A stretch of DNA of 64,000 nucleotides from Christensenella massiliensis (GCA_900155415.1 LT700187.1:1302001-1366000); one strand, 5' to 3'; counted from the first letter of the stretch, positions 38,764 to 48,600 are shown. Translations and numbers: made by a program. The notes: generated by a model from the sequence alone, not told the origin.

Positions 38764-39825
38764 ATGGAAAGCGTGACAGGAAAGCAAAATATTACAATTA
38801 TAGACGTAGCGCAAAAGGCAGGATTATCGTCTGCGACTGCTGGACGTGTACTCGGGGGATACGGAAACGTTTCGGAAAAAGCGCGTTTAAAGGTGATGAA
38901 AGCAGCTAAGGAACTTGGCTATATGCCCAACGCGATTGCGCAGAGTATGAAGAGTCAGGTTACCAAAACAATAGGAGTTCTGGTAGGGAATATTGCAAAT
39001 CCGTTTTTTAGCGAGATTATTCATTCTATTGAGGTGAAAGGCGCAGAAGCAGGATATAGTGTGATCATTGCCAATACGGGCGAAGATATCGACGAGGAAG
39101 TAAAAGCTATTAAAACATTATATGCAAAGCGCATTGACGGCCTGATCATTGCAACGGCGCAGCCGAACGATATGATACTGGATGCCTCAAAAAAAAGGTT
39201 ATATGCCGGAGCTGTTCCGGTAGTATATATTGACCGTGAATTATTGAATGTCAACGAATTGACCATTAAAGCGGACAATTTTTCAGGAAGCTATGAAGCG
39301 ACTCGCTATTTGATACAAAAGGGACATGAAAATATTGGCTTGATCGCAAGTATTTTTACATCAACTATGTACGAGAGGATCGGCGGATATAAAAAAGCAT
39401 TAAGCGATGCGGGGATACCTTACCATAAGGAATATATCAAAATTGGGAGCAATGCATCGGTTGAAGAAGGAAATCGGTTCACGAAAGAGTTACTGGCGCA
39501 AAACACGGAGCTGACAGCTTTATTCGTTCTTAATAATATTACATGTACAGGGGCGTTGCTTGCCTTGCGGGAAATGAATAGAAAAATTGGCCGTGATATT
39601 AGTTTCATTGCTTGGGACGATTTTGAACTAGCGAAGATACTTGATCCACCGTTGACAACGGTAACGCAAGATCCTCAAAAAATGGGAGAATTGGCTGCGG
39701 AAAAATTATTTGAGAAAATCAACGCAAAACGGGAGAATAAGGAATGGTTGGGAGAATCGACGATCGTACTCAAAACACAAATGATCGAACGCCAATCATG
39801 CTGTGATATTAACCTTTTAAAATAA
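38764..39825 (+). CDS. LacI family transcriptional regulator
   Basis: 353 residues. The N-terminal helix-turn-helix and hinge helix are clear (ITIIDVAQKAGLSSATAGRVL, then KAAKELGYMPNAIAQSM). A periplasmic-binding-like sensor follows, from TIGVLVGNIANPFFSEII to SFIAWDDFELAKILDPPLTTV. The normal SxxTVSRVLN is altered to SSATAGRVLG. It probably represses the sugar operon that follows until the sugar or its phosphate binds, and its own promoter through the palindrome at 38723. Confidence 0.92.
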   Translation: MESVTGKQNITIIDVAQKAGLSSATAGRVLGGYGNVSEKARLKVMKAAKELGYMPNAIAQSMKSQVTKTIGVLVGNIANPFFSEIIHSIEVKGAEAGYSVIIANTGEDIDEEVKAIKTLYAKRIDGLIIATAQPNDMILDASKKRLYAGAVPVVYIDRELLNVNELTIKADNFSGSYEATRYLIQKGHENIGLIASIFTSTMYERIGGYKKALSDAGIPYHKEYIKIGSNASVEEGNRFTKELLAQNTELTALFVLNNITCTGALLALREMNRKIGRDISFIAWDDFELAKILDPPLTTVTQDPQKMGELAAEKLFEKINAKRENKEWLGESTIVLKTQMIERQSCCDINLLK

Positions 39826-39912
39826 TAATTTACTTTAAACTACGGAGGTGATGAGATAGGAAAGAGGTTTTTATTTACGGTTTAAAAAAGGCAGCACAGG
39901 AGAGACAAAAAA

Positions 39913-39944
39913 ATGCTACAAACATGTAGCGATGTTTGTAGCAT
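39913..39944 (+). promoter_or_regulatory. 13-bp perfect inverted repeat ahead of the AnmK-like operon
   Basis: ATGCTACAAACAT and ATGTTTGTAGCAT flank a 6-base loop. There is no T run, so it is not a simple terminator. It lies 108 bp before the next gene and may be an operator or an mRNA-stabilising or translation-controlling hairpin. Confidence 0.5.
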
Positions 39945-40052
39945 GGGCGGATATCAGGGAGAAGATGTGTGTTCTTTTTGTACCCTTTTATCCATTAGGA
40001 TTATATCACTATATTGATTAAAAAGCAAATCTCAAGTTACAAGGAGGAAAAA

Positions 40053-41288
40053 ATGGCATTAATTATGGGGATGAACAGCGGTTCATCATTTGATGGAATT
40101 GACGTTATTCTTGCGGAAACAGAAATTGCGGAAGACGGTTTTCCGAAACCGACAAAATTTTTGAAGGGAGGATCATATCCATGGCCTAAAGAAGTGGAAG
40201 ATATGATCGTACCTGCATTCGACAATAAAGTCGATATGGTAGGACTTACCCGCCTTACCTATATTGCGGGAGCACAGATGGCGGAAGCGGTCCGTCAGTT
40301 CATGAAAGAAAACGGAATTGATCCGAGGGATATCGAAGTATTGGGAGTAGACGGCCAGACGCTCTATCAGGAGCAGCCCGACCATGTGAAGATTGCGGCG
40401 ATGACAGACGCGCAAAAGGATGACTGGGTACATCGTTGGTTGAATGGGCCGTATCCATGCGGTTACCAAATTGGCGATACATCTGTGATCGCCGGCCTGA
40501 CCAATATCACTACTGTGACGAATTTCAGACAGGCCGACCATGTATGGGGCGGCAGCGCGGCACCGTTGATGCAGTACTTTGATTTCGTTTTATTCCGGGA
40601 TAAGGAAGAGCCGACACTTACGCTTAATATTGGTGGGATCGCAAATGTGCATCTTGCATATAAAGACCGCCGTAAAATGGTTGCTTTCGATACCGGCCCC
40701 GGGAATTTGATGTCTGACAATGCAGCAAGAAGGCTTCTTGGGCAGCCATGCGATTATGATGGTGCTGTTGCGGCCAAAGGAACGGTAAATGAAAAAATGC
40801 TGGCGGAATTCATGGAGCATGAATTCTTCAAGCGGCCTGTACCGCGTTCCGGATGGAAGTATGATTTTTCGGAAGAATATAGTGACAAAATGCTGGATAA
40901 ATATTCCCATCTCTCCACGGAAGATATTATGGCGACGATCTGCGCTTTCACGGCGGAAGCGATCGTACGGAATATGAACGATTATATCCCGCAGGACATG
41001 CTTAAGCGGGTAAAGGTGATGTACGCTTCCGGCGGTGGAGTGAAAAATCCGACTATTATGAAATATATCCAGGAAAAGCTGCCGCGAAATATCCGCCTGA
41101 CATCTTCTGATGAGATCGGTATCCCGCCGGAATATAAGGAAGCGTGCAAATTTGCAACGCTGGCATATTCGACAATGAATAATATTGCGGACAACATTCC
41201 GGCGGCATGCCATGCCTCCCAGTATACGATTATGGGAAAGGTATCGTTCGCACCGTGGAAAGCAAAAAATGTTGGACCCTTGGATTAA
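40053..41288 (+). CDS. AnmK-like anhydrosugar kinase
   Basis: 411 residues of the anhydro-N-acetylmuramic acid kinase family (ASKHA fold). Landmarks are GMNSGSSFDGIDVILAE (family GTMSGTSxDGxD), GVDGQTLY, IGDTSVIAGLTNITTVTNFRQADHVWGGSAAPL, LNIGGIANVHL and FDTGPGNLMSD. Classical AnmK hydrolyses and phosphorylates 1,6-anhydroMurNAc to MurNAc-6-P. Here several signature positions differ (SSF for TSL, NFR for DFR) and no murQ etherase is nearby, so another anhydrosugar, for example levoglucosan-like, is more likely. AAGGAGGAAA lies before the ATG at 40053. First structural gene of the LacI-linked operon. Confidence 0.85.
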   Translation: MALIMGMNSGSSFDGIDVILAETEIAEDGFPKPTKFLKGGSYPWPKEVEDMIVPAFDNKVDMVGLTRLTYIAGAQMAEAVRQFMKENGIDPRDIEVLGVDGQTLYQEQPDHVKIAAMTDAQKDDWVHRWLNGPYPCGYQIGDTSVIAGLTNITTVTNFRQADHVWGGSAAPLMQYFDFVLFRDKEEPTLTLNIGGIANVHLAYKDRRKMVAFDTGPGNLMSDNAARRLLGQPCDYDGAVAAKGTVNEKMLAEFMEHEFFKRPVPRSGWKYDFSEEYSDKMLDKYSHLSTEDIMATICAFTAEAIVRNMNDYIPQDMLKRVKVMYASGGGVKNPTIMKYIQEKLPRNIRLTSSDEIGIPPEYKEACKFATLAYSTMNNIADNIPAACHASQYTIMGKVSFAPWKAKNVGPLD

Positions 41289-41329
41289 AAAATGTCCTAA
41301 AAAATAATTAAAAGTGTGAGGTAAAAAAC

Positions 41330-42376
41330 ATGAAAAAATCTATTATTGTAACGCTGGTATGTCTGATGGTTATTTCGGCAATGCTGCTTACGGCTTGTGG
41401 CGCACCGGCAGCACCTGCGGAATCGCCGGCGACGGAAACATCCGCGTCGTCTGAAGGCTCCGCTTCAAAGGCGCCGACGGAGAGCGGCGGAACGGCTTCG
41501 GCAGAAGGAATAAAGATCGGATTCTCTTTTGGACAAAGTGTTCATCCGTTTTTCGTAGCCATGCAGCAAGGGGCGGAAGCTGCGGCGAAAGAAGCGGGAG
41601 TACAACTGGTCGTGACAACTGCTGATTATGAAGTTGAGACACAGGTTTCGGACGTGGAAAATCTAATGCAGCAAGGTGTAAAAGCAATTATGGTAAACCC
41701 GATCGACTCTGCGGCGCTTAGCAATGTATGCAACGAAGCGTTGGAAAAGGGGATCGGAATTTTTCCGGTCGATATCAATGTGGACAATTGTGAGGTAACG
41801 GCATTTGTTTCTTCTGACAATAAAGAAATCGGAAAAATGGAAGCGGAATACATTATAGAGCAGTTGGGCGGCGAAGGCACAGTTGCGTGGCTGGGAAATC
41901 CGAGCATCACATCCCTGCGTGATCGACAGGAAGGCTTTTTCGAAGTGATGGATGCGCAAGAGGGAATCAAAGTTGTCGCGACGAACGAAACTGCGGCAAT
42001 CGAAAGGACCAAAGCACTGGAAGCAGCAGAGACTATCCTGCAAGCGAATCCTGATTTGGACTGTATAGCAGGCTCCAACGAATCTTCTGCTCTGGGCGCG
42101 CTTTCGGCGGCACAGGCTGCCGGCAAAACCGATATTCTGATTACGGGAGTTGACGCAACAGAAGACAATCTCAATGCGATCAAATCTGGAACGCCATTTT
42201 CGATGGCAGTTGCTCAGGATCCATACCAGATGGGTTACCAGGCAGTACAGAATGCACTCAAATGGATTAATGGAGAGGAAGTGGAAGAGTTCATTTCCGT
42301 ACCGATCGGCCTGATCACAATCGATAATGTGGATGAATATATCGAACGTGAAGCGCAATACGCTGCCGCTGAATAA
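41330..42376 (+). CDS. Sugar ABC transporter substrate-binding lipoprotein
   Basis: 348 residues: signal peptide with lipobox LTAC (Cys23), a Ser/Ala/Glu tether to about residue 60, then a ribose-binding-protein-like fold (IKIGFSFGQSVHPFFVAMQQGAEAAAKEAGVQ, VNPIDSAALSNVCNEALEKGI, ITGVDATEDNLNAIKSG). It would capture the sugar for the ATPase and permease encoded next. Its ligand is probably the substrate of the AnmK-like kinase 41 bp upstream. Confidence 0.92.
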   Translation: MKKSIIVTLVCLMVISAMLLTACGAPAAPAESPATETSASSEGSASKAPTESGGTASAEGIKIGFSFGQSVHPFFVAMQQGAEAAAKEAGVQLVVTTADYEVETQVSDVENLMQQGVKAIMVNPIDSAALSNVCNEALEKGIGIFPVDINVDNCEVTAFVSSDNKEIGKMEAEYIIEQLGGEGTVAWLGNPSITSLRDRQEGFFEVMDAQEGIKVVATNETAAIERTKALEAAETILQANPDLDCIAGSNESSALGALSAAQAAGKTDILITGVDATEDNLNAIKSGTPFSMAVAQDPYQMGYQAVQNALKWINGEEVEEFISVPIGLITIDNVDEYIEREAQYAAAE

Positions 42377-42478
42377 AAATTGGAAGTAGAGTTGACGTGG
42401 GGGGCTGGGGAGCTTTACGGTTCCCCACACTCTGCTCAAAAAGGTTAAGAGTACTATCATTTGGAAAGGTGTGGTAAC

Positions 42479-43996
42479 GTGCCCAGAAAAATTTTGAATA
42501 TGAAAAATATCACCAAATCCTTTGCCGGCGTTACAGTGCTTGACAATGTACAATTCGACCTAATGGAGGGCGAAGTACATGCACTGATGGGTGAAAACGG
42601 AGCAGGGAAATCGACCCTGATGAAGATATTGACGGGCGTATATACAAAAGATAACGGGATCGTAGAAAAATTGGATCAGGCTGGAACTATGGTGCAAATG
42701 GAACATATTACACCAAAAGAAGCACAGGAGCAAGGAATTAGTATCGTGTTCCAAGAGTTCAACCTCCTTAACAATATGAGTATTGCCGAGAACGTTTTTA
42801 TCGGCAGGGAACCCAAAACAAAAGCGGGCACAATGGACTGGAAAAAACTGTATGCAGATACCCGGGACATATTGAAGCGCGTCAAAATAGATAAAGAACC
42901 TCATGTCTTGGTCTCGGAATTGAGCGTAGCGGAAAAACAACTGGTTGAAATTGCGAAATGCCTGTCCTATCAGGCAAACATTATTGTATTGGATGAACCG
43001 ACTTCCAGTCTGACAGACCGCGAAGTAGATATTCTATTTGACTTAATTACCGAACTGAAATCCAAGGGAACAAGTATTATTTATATTTCCCATCGAATGG
43101 AGGAGATTTTTAAAATAACAGATCGTATCACGGTATTCCGGGATGGGAAATTTGTTGATACATTTAAAACGGCTGACACTACCAATGAAAAATTAGTGCA
43201 ATGTATGATAGGCAGGAAGCTAAACTTAGAAAAGAACACTCAGGCGAAGAATTACAAGGATAAGGAAGTTGCACTTGAAGTTAAAAATGTGAATGTAAAT
43301 GTTACACTGAAATCAAAGCCTTTTGATTTCAGACTCCATAAAGGGGAAATATTAGGTTTTTTTGGACTCGTAGGCGCAGGCAGGACCGAGATGGCACGTA
43401 TTATCTTTGGGATCGATAAAGCGGATGAAGCAGAAGTGTATAAAAACGGCCGGAAGATTACCATAAAGTCGCCGATCGACGCGATCAATAATGGAATTGC
43501 GCTGATTCCAGAAGACAGAAAAGAATTGGGGTTGGTTTTATCCCTATCCGTACAAAATAATTTGGTATTATCATGCCTGAAGAATTTAAGCCCGATCAGG
43601 ATGCGAAAAGCTGAAGAGAAAGAAATCGCCCTGAAATATATCAAAGACCTTTCAGTAGCCTTGAGCAGCGAGGAACAGGCGGTAGAGGAGCTTTCCGGAG
43701 GGAATCAGCAGAAGATTGTTTTGGGGAAGTGGTTGGCGATGAAACCCGACATTTTGATTATGGATGAACCGACACGCGGAATCGACGTAGGAGCAAAAGC
43801 GGAGATTTATTCGATCATGCGGCAGCTTGCAAAAAACGGAACAAGTATTTTGATGATTTCGTCAGAAATGCCGGAGATTTTACATATCAGCGACCGCGTG
43901 ATCGTACTTTATGAAGGACAAAAAACACTGGATGCACCTGTTGCGGGTCTCGATCAGGAAAAACTGATGCATGCAGCGATTGGAGGGAATGAATGA
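42479..43996 (+). CDS. Sugar ABC transporter ATP-binding protein
   Basis: 505 residues, a tandem ATPase of the RbsA type. The first half has GENGAGKSTLMKIL, VFQEFNLLNNMSIAENVF, LSVAEKQLVEIAK and IIVLDEPTSSLT; the second has GLVGAGRTEMARIIF, LSGGNQQKIVLGKW and ILIMDEPTRGIDVG. The GTG at 42479 is chosen because AAGGTG lies 8 bp upstream; an ATG at 42500 is an alternative. It overlaps the permease start by four bases. Confidence 0.92.
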   Translation: MPRKILNMKNITKSFAGVTVLDNVQFDLMEGEVHALMGENGAGKSTLMKILTGVYTKDNGIVEKLDQAGTMVQMEHITPKEAQEQGISIVFQEFNLLNNMSIAENVFIGREPKTKAGTMDWKKLYADTRDILKRVKIDKEPHVLVSELSVAEKQLVEIAKCLSYQANIIVLDEPTSSLTDREVDILFDLITELKSKGTSIIYISHRMEEIFKITDRITVFRDGKFVDTFKTADTTNEKLVQCMIGRKLNLEKNTQAKNYKDKEVALEVKNVNVNVTLKSKPFDFRLHKGEILGFFGLVGAGRTEMARIIFGIDKADEAEVYKNGRKITIKSPIDAINNGIALIPEDRKELGLVLSLSVQNNLVLSCLKNLSPIRMRKAEEKEIALKYIKDLSVALSSEEQAVEELSGGNQQKIVLGKWLAMKPDILIMDEPTRGIDVGAKAEIYSIMRQLAKNGTSILMISSEMPEILHISDRVIVLYEGQKTLDAPVAGLDQEKLMHAAIGGNE

Positions 43997-44970
43997 TGTC
44001 GAATAATGAAGCAAGCATCGCTTCTGAAGCGAAGCGCGGGAGAAAGATTACAAACCTTCGGCAATATGCGCTTATTTTTATTATGGTTGGCCTGTTTGTG
44101 GTCTTTGCCTGTTTGACAAACGCATTTTTTACGCCGGATAATTTGCTCAATATGTTCCGGCAAGTGTCGATGATATGTATCGTTGGCGTCGGTATGACAA
44201 TGATTATTATTCTGGGAGATATCGATCTGTCTCCGGGATCGGTGATGGCATTTGTCGGTGTGATGGGAGCGACGGTATATAAAGTGACACAAAGCCCTTT
44301 CCTGACCTTGGTATTTTCGCTTGCAATCGGCGCGGGAGTTGGCTTTGTAAACGGATTCATCACTGCAAAAGGCCGGATCCCGGCGTTTATCACGACGTTG
44401 GCGACGATGCAGATTTTCCGCGGAATATCTTTTATTTATACGGGAGGCAATCCAGTATCGGTATTTGATGAAGGCTTCACACAATTTGGAACGGGATACG
44501 TGGGTGCGATCCCGCTGCCCGTCGTGTTGATGGCTGCGGTTGTTGCTGTTGGCATTTTTATTACGAAATATACACGGTTCGGACGGCATATTTATGCAGT
44601 TGGCGGGAACTCCAAAGCAAGTCAATGGTCCGGTATTAGCGTCGACAGAATAAAAATTGGTGTGTTCACTCTGAGCGGCCTTTTTACCGGATTGGCGGGG
44701 CTTGTGATGGCGGCGCGTCTTGGATCAGGGCAGCCTTCGGCAGCAGATGGATTTGAAATGGACGTTATCGCTGCCGTCATCTTGGGCGGGGCATCTTTAG
44801 CCGGCGGTAAGGGAACGATTTTTGGAACGGTCATCGGTGTGATCATTATTGGCGTTCTGGCGAATGGACTCACACTATTGGATGTTTCCTCGTATTGGCA
44901 GCAAGTAGTAAAAGGACTGATTATTGTCGTTGCAGTCCTCATAGATACAAAAAGCAGGAAGAGGGCATGA
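43993..44970 (+). CDS. Sugar ABC transporter permease
   Basis: 325 residues with about nine or ten membrane helices. GDIDLSPGSVMAFVG is the conserved motif near helix 3, and GGNSKASQWSGISVDRIKIGVF is the coupling loop. GGASLAGGKGTIFGTVIGVIIIGVLANGLTLL closes the family pattern. GGAGGG precedes ATGATG, and the start overlaps the ATPase stop. Confidence 0.93.
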   Translation: MMSNNEASIASEAKRGRKITNLRQYALIFIMVGLFVVFACLTNAFFTPDNLLNMFRQVSMICIVGVGMTMIIILGDIDLSPGSVMAFVGVMGATVYKVTQSPFLTLVFSLAIGAGVGFVNGFITAKGRIPAFITTLATMQIFRGISFIYTGGNPVSVFDEGFTQFGTGYVGAIPLPVVLMAAVVAVGIFITKYTRFGRHIYAVGGNSKASQWSGISVDRIKIGVFTLSGLFTGLAGLVMAARLGSGQPSAADGFEMDVIAAVILGGASLAGGKGTIFGTVIGVIIIGVLANGLTLLDVSSYWQQVVKGLIIVVAVLIDTKSRKRA

Positions 44971-45012
44971 GCGGGGGATACTATACCCCCGCAGGGCTTC
45001 GTGAGGTGATAT

Positions 45013-45993
45013 ATGCTGTATCCATTTAAATTTGATCATATTTATATCAATAAAATATGGGGGAGCCGCGATTTTTCATTGTTCCGCAGCGATCTTCCCG
45101 AGGGGAAGATAGGAGAAACATGGGATATTGCCTGTCATGAAGAAGGTACGAGTATCGTAACGAACGGGCAATACGCGGGGAAAACATTACAGGAAATGGT
45201 TGATATGTTCGGCCATGATCTGCTTGGAAGCAGAATAGATTTGGAAAATTTTCCTTTCATGATTCGTTTGGTCAATCCGCGGGAAAAGCTGTCTATCCAG
45301 GTACATCCCAATGATGACTATGCGCGCAGCAAGGGTATGGCGGCGGGAAAGACAGAGGCATGGTATGTGATGGAGACCTTTGAGGAGCCGTTTTTATACT
45401 TGGGCACGAAAGAGTGTACGGCAGAGGAATTCCGCAAGAGCATCAAAACAGGGGAAACAGAAAGGTATATGAAGCGCTATGAAGCCAAAAAAGGAGATGT
45501 ATACCTGCTTCATAGCGGTTTAGTGCATGCGATGGGGAGCGACCTGATCATGGTGGAAATCGGACAAAACTCCAATACAACTTACCGTATCTTTGATTAT
45601 GGACGCGGAAGGAAAATAGATGTGGAAGATGCGTTCCATGTGATCGACCTCAATATGCAAGGAAAACGCTCCCCGGGCGTTTCTGTCGACCACAGCGGAT
45701 ACAGGCGGACGATCTATTTTGTTCATGAAGCATTTGCATGGGAATGTTATGAGATCAGTTCCTATATGAAAAGCTGTACAGACAAAGAGCGCTTTCATAC
45801 CTATACCTGTGTCGAAGGCTGTGGAGTGCTGAGATATGGAAGTGAATGTGAATATATCCGATGCGGGGAAAGCGTGCTTATGCCGGCCGGCATGGGAGAG
45901 TATGAAGTACAGGGCAATTTGAAGCTGCTTAAATCGTATGTACCAGATAAGACGCGCGCAAAACAGGAATTGTGCAAAATGATAGGGATATGA
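45013..45993 (+). CDS. manA: Mannose-6-phosphate isomerase class I family protein
   Basis: 326 residues of the cupin phosphomannose isomerase family. The metal and substrate motifs QVHPNDDYARSKG and GKTEAWYVMETFEEP are intact, and HSGLVHAMGSDLIMVEIGQNSNTTYRIFDYGR is the second cupin block. The short form (~320 residues) is usual in Firmicutes and often sits in sugar operons with altered specificity. In this operon it probably isomerises the phosphorylated sugar made by the AnmK-like kinase. Its stop overlaps the next start (ATGA). Confidence 0.9.
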   Translation: MLYPFKFDHIYINKIWGSRDFSLFRSDLPEGKIGETWDIACHEEGTSIVTNGQYAGKTLQEMVDMFGHDLLGSRIDLENFPFMIRLVNPREKLSIQVHPNDDYARSKGMAAGKTEAWYVMETFEEPFLYLGTKECTAEEFRKSIKTGETERYMKRYEAKKGDVYLLHSGLVHAMGSDLIMVEIGQNSNTTYRIFDYGRGRKIDVEDAFHVIDLNMQGKRSPGVSVDHSGYRRTIYFVHEAFAWECYEISSYMKSCTDKERFHTYTCVEGCGVLRYGSECEYIRCGESVLMPAGMGEYEVQGNLKLLKSYVPDKTRAKQELCKMIGI

Positions 45994-47240
45994 AAAAAGC
46001 AGATTACAGATATACGGTGCGGGCATGTTATATGGGATATATCGTGTTGGCGATCGTGATAAATCTAACGCCGATCCTGTTCGTTCCGCTGCAAAGCCTG
46101 TATGGAATTACCTATGCTCAGCTTGGCATATTGATTTCGGTAAATTTTATTGTACAGGTAACATCTGATCTTGCGTTCGGCCGAGCGGCCGATGTGTTGG
46201 GAGCGCGCCCATTCGTAATATTAGCACAAGTGCTGGCTGCAGCAGGTTTGATGGTATTTGTGTTTGCGGCAGACTTGTTTGCAGATATATTTACGGGTTT
46301 GCTGATCGGTACGATCCTTTTTTCGATAGGAGGCGGACTGCTGGAATTGCTGATCAACCCTATTGTGAATGCAATCCCGACTAAAGAGAAAATTTCAGCC
46401 ATAAATATACTGCATTCCTTTTATTCATGGGGACAGATCGCGGTCATTATTGTTACTACGGTACTCATTTATACATGGGGAGCGGCAAGCTGGCGGCAGA
46501 TTGTATTGTTATGGCTGACAATTCCGGCAATTAACATATTTTTATTTTCCAAAGCACCTATTGCCCCTTTTGTAAAAGAAGGTAAACAAAAGATGCCGCT
46601 TAAAAAAGTAGCGAAGAACAAATACTTCCTGCTTGTGGTGTTATGTATTATTATGGCCGCAGCTTCTGAGCATGTAATGGGCGAATGGAGTTCGACATTT
46701 ATGGAAAAGGCTGCGGGATTTCCCAAAATTGTCGGCGATACGGCAGGCGTATGCATGTTTGCGCTTATGATGGGAGTGGGAAGGATCATCTATGCCAAAT
46801 CGGGGGGGAAAAATTTACTGAATGCTCTTACTGCAGGTGCAGGCTTGGCTTTGGCGGCATATTTATTAATTGCATTTACAAATAACGGTATGTTGGCACT
46901 GACAGCATGCGCGTTGTGCGGATTCGCGGTAAGCATCATGTGGCCGGGCTGCATCGTACTTGCAGCGGACCGTTTTCCGCGGGCTGGAGCTTCGATGTTT
47001 TCCTTGCTTGCGGCAAGCGGAGACGCGGGTGCGGCATTTGCGCCATGGCTTGCAGGGATGGTCGCGCAGGGAGTTTCTGTGGTAAATGGAGACCAAGCGG
47101 GCCTTCGAATGGCAATGATGATAACGGCTGTATTTCCATTGATTATGATAGCAGCCATGATAATGATCAAAAAAGAACATAAAAATGAAAAGGAGTATAA
47201 AGATGAAAACAGGGATCTCAGCATCGATGATGTGCGCTGA
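45990..47240 (+). CDS. MFS transporter
   Basis: About 416 residues with 12 predicted helices. FGRAADVLGARPFVILAQ is the loop 2-3 major-facilitator signature. The profile resembles the FucP/sugar-permease type (SEHVMGEWSSTFMEKAAG in the second half). The ATG at 45990 overlaps the manA stop, so translation is coupled. It gives the operon a second route for the sugar, or an export path, in addition to the ABC importer. It overlaps the next gene by 38 bp. Confidence 0.87.
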   Translation: MKKADYRYTVRACYMGYIVLAIVINLTPILFVPLQSLYGITYAQLGILISVNFIVQVTSDLAFGRAADVLGARPFVILAQVLAAAGLMVFVFAADLFADIFTGLLIGTILFSIGGGLLELLINPIVNAIPTKEKISAINILHSFYSWGQIAVIIVTTVLIYTWGAASWRQIVLLWLTIPAINIFLFSKAPIAPFVKEGKQKMPLKKVAKNKYFLLVVLCIIMAAASEHVMGEWSSTFMEKAAGFPKIVGDTAGVCMFALMMGVGRIIYAKSGGKNLLNALTAGAGLALAAYLLIAFTNNGMLALTACALCGFAVSIMWPGCIVLAADRFPRAGASMFSLLAASGDAGAAFAPWLAGMVAQGVSVVNGDQAGLRMAMMITAVFPLIMIAAMIMIKKEHKNEKEYKDENRDLSIDDVR

Positions 47241-47868
47241 TTTTATGGATATGAGAAAGGACATACGCGCAATGGAGGCAGCGGGAATTGAATACCTGCA
47301 TTTTGATATTATGGACGGAAGTTTTGTGCCAAATTATGCATTAGGGGTATGCATGATCGAACAAGTCAGAAGAGAGACGAATTTACCACTAGATATCCAT
47401 TTAATGGTAGAACGCCCGGATCTAAAAACAGGGTACTTTCCTTTTCGTGAGGGAGATACAGTATCGGTGCATGCAGAAAGTACGGTCCATCTGCAAAGAC
47501 TATTGCAATCGCTTGGAAAGGAAGGGATACATCCGGGTATTGCAATGAATCCTGCTACTCCTGTTGAAGTATTGGAATATGTGTTGGATGTGGCGGATTT
47601 TGTGCTGGTAATGACGGTGAATCCGGGATTCGCAGGACAGGTGATCGTAGAAGAGACACTGAGAAAAATTGAGAATGTACGCAGCTATTTAGATAAACGG
47701 GGATACCGGGATACGGTGATTCAGGTCGATGGGAATGTAAGTTTTGAAAATGCAAGAAGAATGAAAGCTGCCGGTGCAGGAAATTTTGTGGCGGGGAGTG
47801 CAGGATTGTTCCGGACGGATATGACGCTTCCGGAGGCTATTAAAAAGCTGCGTGATGCTATTCAGTAG
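47203..47868 (+). CDS. Ribulose-phosphate 3-epimerase family protein
   Basis: 221 residues, a TIM barrel. ISASMMCADFMDM, YLHFDIMDGSFVPNYALG and LDIHLMVERPD contain the metal-binding residues, VMTVNPGFAGQ the catalytic Asp-loop region and QVDGNVSFENARRM the second acidic residue. CADF in place of the common LSADF and the sugar-operon context suit a D-allulose-6-phosphate 3-epimerase-like role as well as ribulose-5-phosphate epimerase. AAAGGAG precedes the ATG at 47203. Last gene of the operon. Confidence 0.88.
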   Translation: MKTGISASMMCADFMDMRKDIRAMEAAGIEYLHFDIMDGSFVPNYALGVCMIEQVRRETNLPLDIHLMVERPDLKTGYFPFREGDTVSVHAESTVHLQRLLQSLGKEGIHPGIAMNPATPVEVLEYVLDVADFVLVMTVNPGFAGQVIVEETLRKIENVRSYLDKRGYRDTVIQVDGNVSFENARRMKAAGAGNFVAGSAGLFRTDMTLPEAIKKLRDAIQ

Positions 47869-47921
47869 AAATTATATTGGACAGTTTTTTGATTTTGCAG
47901 CGATGGGGATAAGAAACATAT

Positions 47922-47975
47922 AAAAATTTGACCGTAAAAAACGCCGTTTTAAGTGCTTTTTACGGTCAAATTTTT
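47922..47975 (+). terminator. Strong terminator-like 19-bp inverted repeat
   Basis: The arms at 47922-47940 and 47957-47975 are perfectly complementary over 19 bp (core TTTGACCGTAAAAA) and end in TTTTT. It closes the second sugar operon. Confidence 0.8.
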
Positions 47976-47979
47976 ATGG

Positions 47980-48600
47980 CTTTTTGGGAAAGCATACATA
48001 GTCTGTCCGATGGTTAATACCTGCCTATCTAATAAACCGGAGAAGAATTTTGACATTGCGACGAATAGCTCCTTTTAATGCAGCAGACGCGAAAGATAAA
48101 GGGATTTCTGTATGCGGTTTGACGCACCTAACAAGCTTTGGATCTATGGCCTTCTACTTAGAAGCAGGTACACCACCTCATACGGTATTCAGATACATGA
48201 TTTTCAATATCAAAAAATCTCTGAAATTACGATTCAATATCATTACCGATCCCAAATCAGAACAGACGCTAAAACACTATACTGTCTGCCGCAGCTATGG
48301 TATCGTGATATATTTCATAGGCCTTGTTTTTACATGCAGCAGATAATGCGGTATATCTGCTGTCAAAATCGTTCGGGGCTATGATTGAGCAATACAGCAT
48401 CGTAAGAAATCATTTTGTCCGCAGCCTATACCGGTAAGAACTAAGAAACGGCGGGAAAAAACATCTGTGCGGTTTCACGGCTGCCGCTGTATCAAAACCC
48501 CCGGAACAGCAGCTTGGAATCGGTAAAAAACAGTCCGCCTGTGGACGGGATCGCTCATTAAAATTTTTTTGTTTTTGTTTGGACGGCAAATGGGAAGGGT
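47980..48600. other. Gene-free stretch with decayed coding fragments
   Basis: No intact gene was found in about 620 bp. Plus-strand frames at 48050-48346 and 48112-48384 lack ribosome sites and look random. On the minus strand a protein-like run (FDSRYTALSAACKNK...) around 48280-48385 is cut by stops. It is probably a decayed gene between the sugar operon and the encapsulin operon; I could not name its family. Confidence 0.4.

Noticed and set aside
47922-47975. 19-bp inverted repeat considered as a transposon or MITE end
   Set aside because: No flanking target duplication or second copy was seen; the T tract and position after the operon fit a terminator.
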